From: an uncultured Bacteroidia bacterium | GTDB taxonomy: Bacteria; Bacteroidota; Bacteroidia; Bacteroidales; UBA932 | Length of the DNA stretch: 58,674 nucleotides | Reading direction: 5' to 3' | NCBI GenBank assembly: GCA_902768985.1 | Contig: CACXNA010000003.1 | Span: 1 to 58,674, forward strand | Shown: positions 52,036-58,674 of the stretch, piece by piece | Position numbering within the stretch: position 1 is the first letter of the stretch | Layout of the letters: the number at the start of each line of letters is the position of its first letter | The notes under the pieces: generated by a model | Database searches by the model: none | Told to the model about the DNA's origin: nothing | The model's input: the letters and a program-made list of their open reading frames with translations, nothing else | Program-made: the position numbers and the translations under genes

Positions 52036-52905
52036 ATGAGAATTCCTGAATCTGAGCTGATTATCAACGGCGACGGCACCGCGTTCCACCTCCACATGCG
52101 TCCGGAGCACCTGGCCGACAACGTCATCCTCGTCGGCGACCCCGGCCGCGTGGCCATGGTCAAGGCCCACCTCGACTCCATCGAGGCGGAAGGCGCTTCG
52201 CGCGAATTCGTGTGGGCCACGGGGCGCAGCCACGGCAACCGCTACACGATTCTGTCCACCGGCATCGGTGCGGACAACATCGACATCGTGATGACGGAGC
52301 TGGACGCCCTCGCCAACGTCGACTTCACGACCCGCGAGGTCAATCCGGAGCACCGCACGCTGGAGATCCTGCGCATCGGCACCTGCGGCGCCATCCAGCC
52401 GGAGATCCCCCTCGGCGGTTTCGTCTTCTCGCATATTTCCATCGGCTGCGACGGCCTGCTCAACTGGTACGCCGACCGCGACAAGGTCTGCCTGCTCGAC
52501 TTCGAGGAGGCGTTCAAGAAGCACGCCCACTGGTGCAAGCACCTCCCGGACCCGTATTTCGTGCGCGCCAGCCAGGATATGATCGACCGCTTCGCGGACT
52601 GCACCGTGAAGGGCATGACCGTCTGCGCCGGCGGCTTCTACGGCCCGCAGGGACGCGTCGTCCGCGAGGGCCTCGCCCTGCCGAACATGCTCGAGGATTT
52701 CGAGAGCTTCGAGTTCGGGGGCTACAAGATTACGAATTTCGAGATGGAAGGCTCCGCCCTCGCCGGCATGGCCGCCATGCTTGGCCACCACGCCGGCACG
52801 GTCTGCTGCGCCGTGGCGCACCGCTACCACAAGGGCGCCCTGACCAATTATAAGGAAAAGGTCGCGGAGCTCGTCGACCTGGCGATCGAGCGCCTGGCGA
52901 AATAA
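52036..52905 (+). CDS. Nucleoside phosphorylase (uridine phosphorylase-like)
   Basis: 289 residues. The PNP/UDP family motifs VGDPGRVAMV, STGIGADNIDIVM, RIGTCGAIQPEIPLGGFV and the NFEMEGSALAGMA segment are present. Members split nucleosides with phosphate to release base and ribose-1-phosphate. The base specificity is not certain; uridine or purine is possible. It is the last gene of the LytTR-DUF4293 cluster, 24 bp behind. Confidence 0.88.
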   Translation: MRIPESELIINGDGTAFHLHMRPEHLADNVILVGDPGRVAMVKAHLDSIEAEGASREFVWATGRSHGNRYTILSTGIGADNIDIVMTELDALANVDFTTREVNPEHRTLEILRIGTCGAIQPEIPLGGFVFSHISIGCDGLLNWYADRDKVCLLDFEEAFKKHAHWCKHLPDPYFVRASQDMIDRFADCTVKGMTVCAGGFYGPQGRVVREGLALPNMLEDFESFEFGGYKITNFEMEGSALAGMAAMLGHHAGTVCCAVAHRYHKGALTNYKEKVAELVDLAIERLAK

Positions 52906-52908
52906 TCT

Positions 52909-54000
52909 TTAATCGCCTGCTTCCTTCAGGCGCTCGGCGTTCTCGGCGATCTGCAGCTGGTCGATGCACTCCTGGATGTCGCCGTCCATGAAGACGGGCA
53001 GGTTGTACATGCTCCAGTTGATGCGGTGGTCCGTGACGCGGCCCTGCGGATAGTTGTAGGTGCGGATCTTGGCGGAGCGGTCGCCCGTGGAGACCATGGT
53101 CTTACGCTTGGCGGCGATGCCGTCGAGGTATTTCTGGTGCTCCAGGTTGTAGAGACGGGTACGGAGCTCCTCGAAGGCGCGGTCCTTGTTCTTCAGCTGG
53201 GAGCGCTCCTCCTGGCACTGGACGACCAGGCCGGTGGGGATGTGCGTCAGGCGCACGGCGGAGTAGGTCGTGTTGACGCCCTGGCCGCCCGGGCCGGACG
53301 CGCAGAAGAGGTCGAGGCGGATGTCGTCCCAGTTCAGGTCCACGTCGAACTCGCCCGCTTCCGGGAACACCGCCACGGAAGCGGCGGACGTCTGGATGCG
53401 GCCCTGGGTCTCCGTCTGCGGCACGCGCTGGACGCGGTGCACGCCGGATTCGTATTTCATGACGCCGTACACGCCGTCATTGCCGGACAGCTTGAAGACG
53501 ATCTGCTTGAAGCCGCCGGAGGTGCCGGGCGCCTGGTCCGTAACCTCGAGCTTCCAGCCGCGGTTCTCCGCGAAATGCTGGTACATGCGGAAGAGGTCGC
53601 CGGCGAAGATCGCCGCCTCGTCGCCGCCGGTGCCGCCGCGGATCTCGACCATGGCGTTCTTGCCGTCGTCGGGATCGGCCGGGATGAGCAGGAGCTTGAT
53701 CTGCTGCTCCATCTCGGGGATCTTCGGCTCGATCTCCGCGATCTCCATGCGGGCCATTTCACGCAGCTCCTCATCTTTCTCGTTGACGAGGATGTCCTTG
53801 GCGGAGGCGAGATCCTCCACCATCTTTTCGTATTGCTTGCCGGTCTTGATGATCGGCTCGAGTTCTTTGTAGTCCTTGTTCAGCTGGACGTATTTCTTCA
53901 TGTCCGCCATCGCCTCGGGGCTCGAAAGCTGCTCCTGGAGCGACTTGAACTTCCCCTCGAGGGAAAGGACTTTGTCGAGTAAGGTATTGTTCTCTGCCAT
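52909..54000 (-). CDS. prfA: Peptide chain release factor 1
   Basis: 363 residues. The GGQ loop is in CASGPGGQGVNTTYSAVRL; Bacteroidota normally carry GPGGQG here. The N-terminal arm is a long coiled coil (about 1-100). It recognises UAA and UAG. Its stop lies 3 bp from the convergent phosphorylase stop. First gene downstream of the GNAT-like gene by 4 bp. Confidence 0.97.
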   Translation of the reverse strand: MAENNTLLDKVLSLEGKFKSLQEQLSSPEAMADMKKYVQLNKDYKELEPIIKTGKQYEKMVEDLASAKDILVNEKDEELREMARMEIAEIEPKIPEMEQQIKLLLIPADPDDGKNAMVEIRGGTGGDEAAIFAGDLFRMYQHFAENRGWKLEVTDQAPGTSGGFKQIVFKLSGNDGVYGVMKYESGVHRVQRVPQTETQGRIQTSAASVAVFPEAGEFDVDLNWDDIRLDLFCASGPGGQGVNTTYSAVRLTHIPTGLVVQCQEERSQLKNKDRAFEELRTRLYNLEHQKYLDGIAAKRKTMVSTGDRSAKIRTYNYPQGRVTDHRINWSMYNLPVFMDGDIQECIDQLQIAENAERLKEAGD

Positions 54001-54004
54001 GGGA

Positions 54005-55123
54005 TCAAATCTTCTTGAGGTAGCAGCGGCGACGCATGAACGGCTCGCGCTCGTAGCTGTTCCAGATGTTCACCGCGCTGTTGGTTTCAATCTGCGGGTT
54101 GGAGATGGCCCAGCGGTTGCCCACCTTGAGGGCCTTGTCCGCCATCGCCTCGTAATAGACGGACGACACGCCCTTGTTCTGCCACTCGGGGGCGGCGCCG
54201 TTGACCATCAGGTCCGTCAGTTCGTAGTTGTGCATCGCCCGCCAGAGGTGCCACCAGCCGAAGGGGAAAAGCTTGCCTTTCGCCTTCTGGAGTGCCACGG
54301 AGATGGTCGGGAAGGAGATGCCGAAGGCGACGATTTCGTCGTGCTCGTCCAGCAGCAGGCAGCTGACCTTGTCGGAGACGTACGGCAGCACGCTGGCGGC
54401 TTCTTCGTCGATCTCCTCGTCCGTCAGGGGGATGTAGTTCATCACCGAGGAGGCGAAGCTTTCGTTGTAGACCTGGAAGAACTTGCGCACCAGCGCCTTG
54501 TCGCGCTTGAGCTTCTCGAGGCTGCCGAAGTGGAGGTTGTAGCGCTCCTTGACCAGCTTGGACACGCGGCGGGCCTTCTCGGGGACGCCGTGGTTGGCCA
54601 CCACCTTGTACTGGATCCAGTCGCACTCCTTCTCGTAGCCGAGCTCCTGGACGAAGTCGTTGTAGTACGGGAAGTTATAGAGGCAGTTGAAGGGCGGGAT
54701 GTGGTCGTAACCCTCGATCAGCATGCCCTGCTTGCCGAAGGTGTTGTAGTAGAGCGGACCATGGATCTCGTCCATCCCCTGCTCCTTGGCCCAGGCCTCG
54801 GCGGTGCCGATCAGCAGGCGGGCCACTTCGATGTCCTTGATGCAGTCGAACCAGCCGAAGCGGGCGCGCTTCCTGCCGTAGAGCTCGTTGTAACGGGGGT
54901 TGATCATCCCGGAGATGCGGCCGACCACCCGGTCGCCGTCGAACGCCAGCCAGAGTTTGTGGCTGCAGTATTTGAGCGGCGCGACACTGGTCAGGGAGCG
55001 TTCCTGGTCGCTGTGCAGGGCCGGGACATACTGCGCGCAGTCCTTGTACAGTTCATCCGGGAACTGGATAAACTGCATCAGGTCTTTGCGGGACTGCACC
55101 TCACGTATCTGATAGCTGGACAT
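54005..55123 (-). CDS. GNAT-like protein of unknown substrate
   Basis: 372 residues from the ATG at 55123. The first part (KLWLAFDGDRVVGRISGMIN) and a later one (LLLDEHDEIVAFGISFPTIS) look like GNAT strands, and a QNKGVSSVYYEAMADKAL segment resembles the acetyl-CoA loop in weak form. It may be a double-GNAT protein. Such proteins are widespread in Bacteroidota without known function. Operon with prfA (4-bp gap). Confidence 0.65.
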   Translation of the reverse strand: MSSYQIREVQSRKDLMQFIQFPDELYKDCAQYVPALHSDQERSLTSVAPLKYCSHKLWLAFDGDRVVGRISGMINPRYNELYGRKRARFGWFDCIKDIEVARLLIGTAEAWAKEQGMDEIHGPLYYNTFGKQGMLIEGYDHIPPFNCLYNFPYYNDFVQELGYEKECDWIQYKVVANHGVPEKARRVSKLVKERYNLHFGSLEKLKRDKALVRKFFQVYNESFASSVMNYIPLTDEEIDEEAASVLPYVSDKVSCLLLDEHDEIVAFGISFPTISVALQKAKGKLFPFGWWHLWRAMHNYELTDLMVNGAAPEWQNKGVSSVYYEAMADKALKVGNRWAISNPQIETNSAVNIWNSYEREPFMRRRCYLKKI

Positions 55124-55142
55124 ATTCGTTACAAATAGTCTG

Positions 55143-55150
55143 CAAAGATA
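55143..55150 (-). promoter_or_regulatory. -7 box of the GNAT-prfA operon
   Basis: TATCTTTG on the minus strand, 19 nt before the ATG at 55123. Confidence 0.7.
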
Positions 55151-55160
55151 ATCAATTTTT

Positions 55161-55952
55161 TTACAACCCTTTGGCTTTTCCCTCGTCCCAGATGGCATCC
55201 ATCTCGGCAAGCGTCATATCGGTGAGCTTGCGGCCTTTCTTGAGGGTTTGCTCCTCGAGGTAGGTGAAGCGGCGGCGGAACTTGGAGCAGGTGCCGCTGA
55301 GGGCGGCCTCCGGGTCGACGCCGTAGAGGCGCGCAGCGTTGATGACGGCGAAGAGCAGGTCGCCGAATTCCTCCTCCATGTGGCGGGGGTCCTGCTCGTC
55401 GCAGGCCTCGCGCGCCTCGCCCAGCTCCTCGCGGACCTTGTCCCAAACGTCCTCCCGTTTCTCCCAGTCGAAGCCGCAGCCGCGGGCCTTCTCCTGCATC
55501 GAAAGGGCCTTCAGGATGGCCGGCATCGCGTCGGGGATGCCGGACAGGACGGTCTTGTTGCCGTCCTTCTCCTTGGCCTTGACGAGCTCCCAGGTGTCGG
55601 CGATTTCCTTCGCCGAAGTGGGCTTGCCGGCCTCCGGGCCGAAGACGTGCGGGTGGCGGAAGACCATCTTGTCCACGACCTTGTCGAGCGAGTCGGCGAT
55701 GTCGAAGGAGCCCTCCTCCTGCGCGATGCGCGCGTAGAAAACAAGGTGGTAGAGGAGGTCGCCGATCTCCTTGGCCGTGCCGGGGCGGTCCCCCTTCAGG
55801 ATGGCGTCGCTGAGCTCATAGACCTCTTCCTCCGTCATCGGGCGGATGGTCTCCATGGTCTGCGCGGCGTTCCAGGGGCACTTCTCCCGCAGGGCGTCCA
55901 TCGTATCGAGCAGCCGCCCGAAGGCGGCGAGTTTTTCTTCTTTGGTATGCAT
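55161..55952 (-). CDS. mazG: Nucleoside triphosphate pyrophosphohydrolase MazG
   Basis: 263 residues from the ATG at 55952; the longer frame crosses the promoter. Two MazG domains: LLDTMDALREKCPWNAAQT with EEVYELSDAI (N) and EKREDVWDKVREELGEAREA with EEEFGDLLFAVINAARL (C), the EExxD-type metal motifs. It hydrolyses NTPs, including damaged ones, to NMPs. The stop lies close to the GNAT promoter. Confidence 0.95.
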   Translation of the reverse strand: MHTKEEKLAAFGRLLDTMDALREKCPWNAAQTMETIRPMTEEEVYELSDAILKGDRPGTAKEIGDLLYHLVFYARIAQEEGSFDIADSLDKVVDKMVFRHPHVFGPEAGKPTSAKEIADTWELVKAKEKDGNKTVLSGIPDAMPAILKALSMQEKARGCGFDWEKREDVWDKVREELGEAREACDEQDPRHMEEEFGDLLFAVINAARLYGVDPEAALSGTCSKFRRRFTYLEEQTLKKGRKLTDMTLAEMDAIWDEGKAKGL

Positions 55953-55964
55953 GGAAATATTTGC

Positions 55965-55972
55965 TACATTTG
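55965..55972 (+). promoter_or_regulatory. -7 box of the CoA-transferase gene
   Basis: TACATTTG, 29 nt before the ATG at 56002. It lies 6 bp from the -7 box of the divergent mazG gene, so the two promoters must overlap. Confidence 0.65.
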
Positions 55973-55978
55973 CGCTTG

Positions 55979-55986
55979 CAAAAATA
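55979..55986 (-). promoter_or_regulatory. -7 box of mazG
   Basis: TATTTTTG on the minus strand, 26 nt before the mazG ATG. Confidence 0.65.
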
Positions 55987-56001
55987 ACAATAATCTTCGA
56001 C

Positions 56002-57303
56002 ATGAAGCCGATCCAATACGTTTCCGCCGACGAGGCGGTCAGTCACATCCCCTCCCATTGCCACGTCCACCTGAGCAGCGTCGCCAGCGTGCCGCACTGC
56101 CTCATCCAGGCCCTCTGCCGACGTGCCGACGCGGGCGATGTGTGCGACCTGCACTTCCACCATTTCCATACGGAAGGCCCCGCTCCGTACAGCGAGCCGC
56201 GCTACGAAGGCATCTTCTTCGAGCAGGGCTTCTTCGTCGGCCCGAACGTCCGCGCCAATGTCAACGCCGGCTATGCCGACTACCTGCCCGTGCACCTGGG
56301 CGAGAGCCAGAAGCTCTACCGCGAGGGCTACATTCCCCTCGGCGCCGCCCTGGTGAACGTCTCCCTGCCCGACGAGCAGGGCCGCGTCAGCCTCGGCACC
56401 TCCGTGGACTGCTCCGTGGCGGCCGTCGAGAGCGCGCAGGTGGTGATCGGCGTGGTGAATCCCAATGTCCCGTTTGCCTACGGCGACCTCCTGTCCGTCG
56501 ACCAGTTCGACTACCTCGTGCAGGACGACACGCCGCTGGTGACGGCCGCGTTCGCCGAGCCGACGCCCACCGAGGTGCTGATCGGCAAGAACTGCGCGGC
56601 GCTCGTGGAGGACGGCGACTGCATCCAGATGGGCATCGGTGCCCTGCCGAACGCCCTCGCGGCGCAGCTCGGCGGCCACAAGCACCTGGGCCTGCACACG
56701 GAGATGTTCGCCGACGGCCTGCTCCGCCTGATCAAGGCGGGCGTGATCGACGGCGCCAACAAGAAGATCGACACCGGCAAAGTCGTGGCCTCCTTCCTGC
56801 TTGGCTCGCAGGAGGTCTATTCCTTCATCGACCATAACCCGAACGTGCTGATGCGCGACATCAAATATACCAACGATCCTTGGGTCATCGCCCAGAACCC
56901 GCACATGAAGGCCATCAACTCCGCCACGGAGGTGGACTTCACGGGCCAGATCAGCGCCGACTCCATCGGCACGCGCATCTTCAGCGGCACCGGCGGCCAG
57001 CTGGAGTTCGTCAAGGGCGCCACGATGTCCGCGGGCGGCAAGAGCATTACCGCTTTCGCGTCCCGCACGCTGAAGGGCAAGAACAAGATCGTCGCGGAGC
57101 TGAATCCGGGCGCCGGCGTGGTCACGCCCCGCGCGGACGCGCACTGGATCGTGACCGAGTACGGCGCCGTGGACCTCTACGGCAAGAGCCTGCAGGAGCG
57201 CGCCAAGCTGATGATCAGCATCGCGCACCCGGACGACCGGGAAATGCTGGACCGCGCCGCCTTCGAGCGCTTCGGCCCGCACTACCACAATTTCAGTATC
57301 TAG
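56002..57303 (+). CDS. Acetyl-CoA hydrolase/CoA-transferase family enzyme
   Basis: 433 residues. Class I-type CoA-transferase fold: MGIGALPNALAAQL, the catalytic Glu in LHTEMFADGL (about residue 234), and FSGTGGQLEFVKGA. It resembles 4-hydroxybutyrate/succinate/acetate CoA-transferases used in fermentation, moving CoA between acetyl-CoA and other acids. It could produce acetate with energy conservation. Single gene, ending with a REP hairpin and a strong terminator. Confidence 0.9.
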   Translation: MKPIQYVSADEAVSHIPSHCHVHLSSVASVPHCLIQALCRRADAGDVCDLHFHHFHTEGPAPYSEPRYEGIFFEQGFFVGPNVRANVNAGYADYLPVHLGESQKLYREGYIPLGAALVNVSLPDEQGRVSLGTSVDCSVAAVESAQVVIGVVNPNVPFAYGDLLSVDQFDYLVQDDTPLVTAAFAEPTPTEVLIGKNCAALVEDGDCIQMGIGALPNALAAQLGGHKHLGLHTEMFADGLLRLIKAGVIDGANKKIDTGKVVASFLLGSQEVYSFIDHNPNVLMRDIKYTNDPWVIAQNPHMKAINSATEVDFTGQISADSIGTRIFSGTGGQLEFVKGATMSAGGKSITAFASRTLKGKNKIVAELNPGAGVVTPRADAHWIVTEYGAVDLYGKSLQERAKLMISIAHPDDREMLDRAAFERFGPHYHNFSI

Positions 57304-57305
57304 GA

Positions 57306-57330
57306 GATTCCGGGTCAAGCCCGGAATGAC
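57306..57330. repeat. REP-like hairpin after the CoA-transferase stop
   Basis: GATTCCGGG / CCCGGAATGAC, 3 bp beyond the TAG. Same copy as at 2808, which also lies right behind a stop codon. Confidence 0.75.
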
Positions 57331-57333
57331 GAC

Positions 57334-57364
57334 AAAGCGGCCTGCCGGTTGGGCAGGCCGCTTT
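57334..57364 (+). terminator. Terminator of the CoA-transferase gene
   Basis: Perfect 13-bp stem AAAGCGGCCTGCC / GGCAGGCCGCTTT with a 5-nt loop, then GTTTAT. It may also serve the convergent DUF2807 gene. Confidence 0.9.
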
Positions 57365-57380
57365 GTTTATGGGACGCCGG

Positions 57381-58304
57381 CTAGTAGCTCGCGAGTGTGG
57401 AGGCGCGGGAGACCGACTGGTTCTTGATGCGGAGCGCGGGGCCCGGGTGGTAGTTGAGCTTGGAAGCGCCGGAGAGGGTGACGCTCAGCTCGTCGCGGAC
57501 CTCGACCATGCCGTTGGCGGCGCCGGAGAAGAGGATCTTCACGCGGCGGGCCGGCGCCTCGTTGGCGCTCAGCTTGGCGGCGCCGGAGCACTCGGCCGAC
57601 AGCTCTTCGATGGAACCGATGAGCTCGGTGTTGGCGGCACCGGAGCCGCGCAGGGTGACGTCGCCGAGCTTACCCTTCAGGGAGAGCTTGGTGGCGCCGG
57701 AGAGGCCCAGGTCCGTCGTCTTGATGTCGGCGGCGATGATGGCGTTCAGGCTGCCGGAGCCGCGGACGTTCATTTTGTCGAATTTGCCTTCCAGGTCGAA
57801 TTTCGCCGCGCCGGAGGCGTCGATGTCAGCATCGGATGCTTTGATGGAAAGGCCCTGAACGGTGGTGGCGCCGCTGAGTCTCATCTCGAAGTTCTTCCGG
57901 CTGGAGAAATCGCCTTTGGCCGTCAGCTTGGCCGCGCCGGACATGCGCAGGACCGTCAGGTCCGGCATGCTCACATAGACGCGCACCTGGTTGCGGCTGC
58001 CGTTCTCCACGCGGCGGCGGACGTCGCGCGGCAGGTCACCGACGGAGAGCACCAGGATGCCGCCGCGAACGTCAACGTTCACGAAGGGCATCAGGTAGTC
58101 CGGGGCGTCCACGCGCACGGCGTGGCGCGGGGCCTGGACGAGCTCGACCTGGTAGATCCAGGAGGCGTCGATGCCGGTGAAGTTATTGAACTTGTACTCT
58201 TTGGTCTCCTGTTTTGCATTCAGTTCCGGATCGGCGACGGTCCGGGCGGAGAGGGGCAGGACGGCGATCAGGGCCGCTGCGAGAAGGGTGTAAATCTTGC
58301 TCAT
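57381..58304 (-). CDS. DUF2807 exported protein
   Basis: 307 residues with a signal peptide (MSKIYTLLAAALIAVLPLSA). The middle is a series of short repeats with the pattern SGAAKLTAKG, SGATTVQGLS, SGAAKFDLEG, SGSLNAIIAAD and so on, expected for a right-handed beta-helix (DUF2807, auto-transporter adhesin head). It is secreted or at the surface; function unknown. The partial gene upstream ends 1 bp away; in many Bacteroidota this pair follows an ECF sigma factor. Confidence 0.87.
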   Translation of the reverse strand: MSKIYTLLAAALIAVLPLSARTVADPELNAKQETKEYKFNNFTGIDASWIYQVELVQAPRHAVRVDAPDYLMPFVNVDVRGGILVLSVGDLPRDVRRRVENGSRNQVRVYVSMPDLTVLRMSGAAKLTAKGDFSSRKNFEMRLSGATTVQGLSIKASDADIDASGAAKFDLEGKFDKMNVRGSGSLNAIIAADIKTTDLGLSGATKLSLKGKLGDVTLRGSGAANTELIGSIEELSAECSGAAKLSANEAPARRVKILFSGAANGMVEVRDELSVTLSGASKLNYHPGPALRIKNQSVSRASTLASY

Positions 58305-58305
58305 C

Positions 58306-58674
58306 TTATTGTAATTTTTTAAGTTGTCGGGCTGCGGCGAGCAATTCGCCGTAATGGTCTTTCAGGATGCGGGAGCGCTGCCGGTCGGAGAGGCCCTCGG
58401 GCATCTGCTCGAAGAGCGACTCCGCCTCGTCGGTAATCTCGCGCAGGGTGTCGTCCTGCATCGGGAGGTCGCGGTAGAGGTCGGCGACCTGGTCCATGTA
58501 GGCCACGTAGATGGCCTCCGGGCTGCGGGAGACCCCGTGGAGCGGGTCGCCGGGGCGCAGCACCAGCAGCGCGACGGCGCAGGCGACGACAGCCAGGGCC
58601 CAGGCAAAAGGACGACGGAAGAGATTCCGGGTCTTCGCCCGGAATGACTCTTTGGGCTGCGTGCCGGCGGCAAT
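58306..58674 (-). CDS. Membrane protein, truncated by the right edge
   Basis: The frame is open to the window edge; only the last 122 residues are seen. A GTG at 58563 could be read as a start, but the upstream sequence encodes a TM segment (FAWALAVVACAVALLVL), so the gene begins outside. The C-terminal part (DPLHGVSRSPEAIYVAYMDQ...) is helical and charged. The position upstream of a DUF2807 gene suggests an anti-sigma-like or companion membrane protein. A REP hairpin (58623-58648) sits inside the reading frame. Confidence 0.7.
   Translation of the reverse strand: MAAGTQPKESFRAKTRNLFRRPFAWALAVVACAVALLVLRPGDPLHGVSRSPEAIYVAYMDQVADLYRDLPMQDDTLREITDEAESLFEQMPEGLSDRQRSRILKDHYGELLAAARQLKKLQ
58623..58648. 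repeat. REP-like hairpin inside a reading frame
   Basis: GATTCCGGG / CCCGGAATGAC around TCTTCG, coding on the minus strand for SFRAKTRNL just before the TM segment. It is the only REP copy in coding sequence here. Confidence 0.65.

Noticed and set aside
54005-55210. Longer start for the GNAT-like protein at 55210
   Set aside because: It would overlap mazG coding sequence and the promoter box at 55143-55150; the ATG at 55123 fits.

Overview
The window reads as chromosomal DNA of a GC-rich member of the Bacteroidales (phylum Bacteroidota). The evidence is the gene content: a SerS-RuvC-outer-membrane receptor run, an HU / mS38-like peptide / RNase G module, two YitT transporters beside LeuRS, DUF4293, many short-signal-peptide lipoproteins and OMPs, and Bacteroidota-type RF1 and GyrA. 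The promoters agree: almost every start region carries a TAnnTTTG -7 box, while Shine-Dalgarno sequences are nearly absent apart from a strong one in front of rpsU. No rRNA, tRNA, CRISPR array, prophage or intact insertion sequence was found. Both edges cut genes.

Layout. 0-2.2 kb: repeat-rich edge, then a minus-strand lipoprotein and a small OMP. 2.2-10.7 kb: DJ-1/PfpI protein, rubrerythrin, then a minus-strand operon (zinc peptidase, lipoprotein, MFP-RND-TolC efflux pump, S4 RNA-binding protein). 10.7-17.6 kb: HU, mS38-like peptide and RNase G facing Lon; RHH protein, thioredoxin-like lipid-exported protein and CoaD facing Ung. 18-22 kb: lnt-rluD-PASTA-LysE operon. 22-29.8 kb: large outer-membrane receptor-like protein, RuvC, SerS, bL27, bL21, bS21, then a sirtuin with an AAA ATPase. 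29.9-34.4 kb: nitroreductase and DnaK set among about 2 kb of repeat-dense intergenic DNA. 34.4-43.9 kb: RluA-type pseudouridine synthase, membrane AraC regulator, two YitT proteins, LeuRS, a degenerate M28 peptidase-TonB fusion, a SPOR lipoprotein and a CapA-like protein. 43.9-58.7 kb: TPR protein, GyrA, Clp-N protein, esterase, FabF, membrane LytTR regulator, DUF4293, nucleoside phosphorylase, RF1, GNAT-like protein, MazG, CoA-transferase, DUF2807 protein and a truncated membrane protein.

The genes are mostly housekeeping: translation (SerS, LeuRS, RF1, bL21, bL27, bS21, pseudouridine synthases, RNase G), proteostasis (Lon, DnaK, Clp-N protein), DNA maintenance (GyrA, RuvC, Ung, HU, MazG) and envelope biogenesis (Lnt, efflux pump, OMPs). 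They sit in tight same-strand operons with 1-23 bp overlaps, separated by divergent promoter pairs.

The least explained material is intergenic. There is a 109-bp palindromic element present four times at exactly the same length, usually next to a G-rich tandem repeat just beyond a stop codon. A second hairpin family keeps a constant stem but changes its inner stem. At 32.96-34.41 kb, between dnaK and a pseudouridine synthase, lie several unrelated arrays of short inverted repeats. Two coding observations also stand out: an M28 peptidase domain that has lost most metal ligands but is fused to a TonB-type C-terminal domain, and several genes whose -7 box lies only 4 nt before ATG, which implies leaderless mRNAs.
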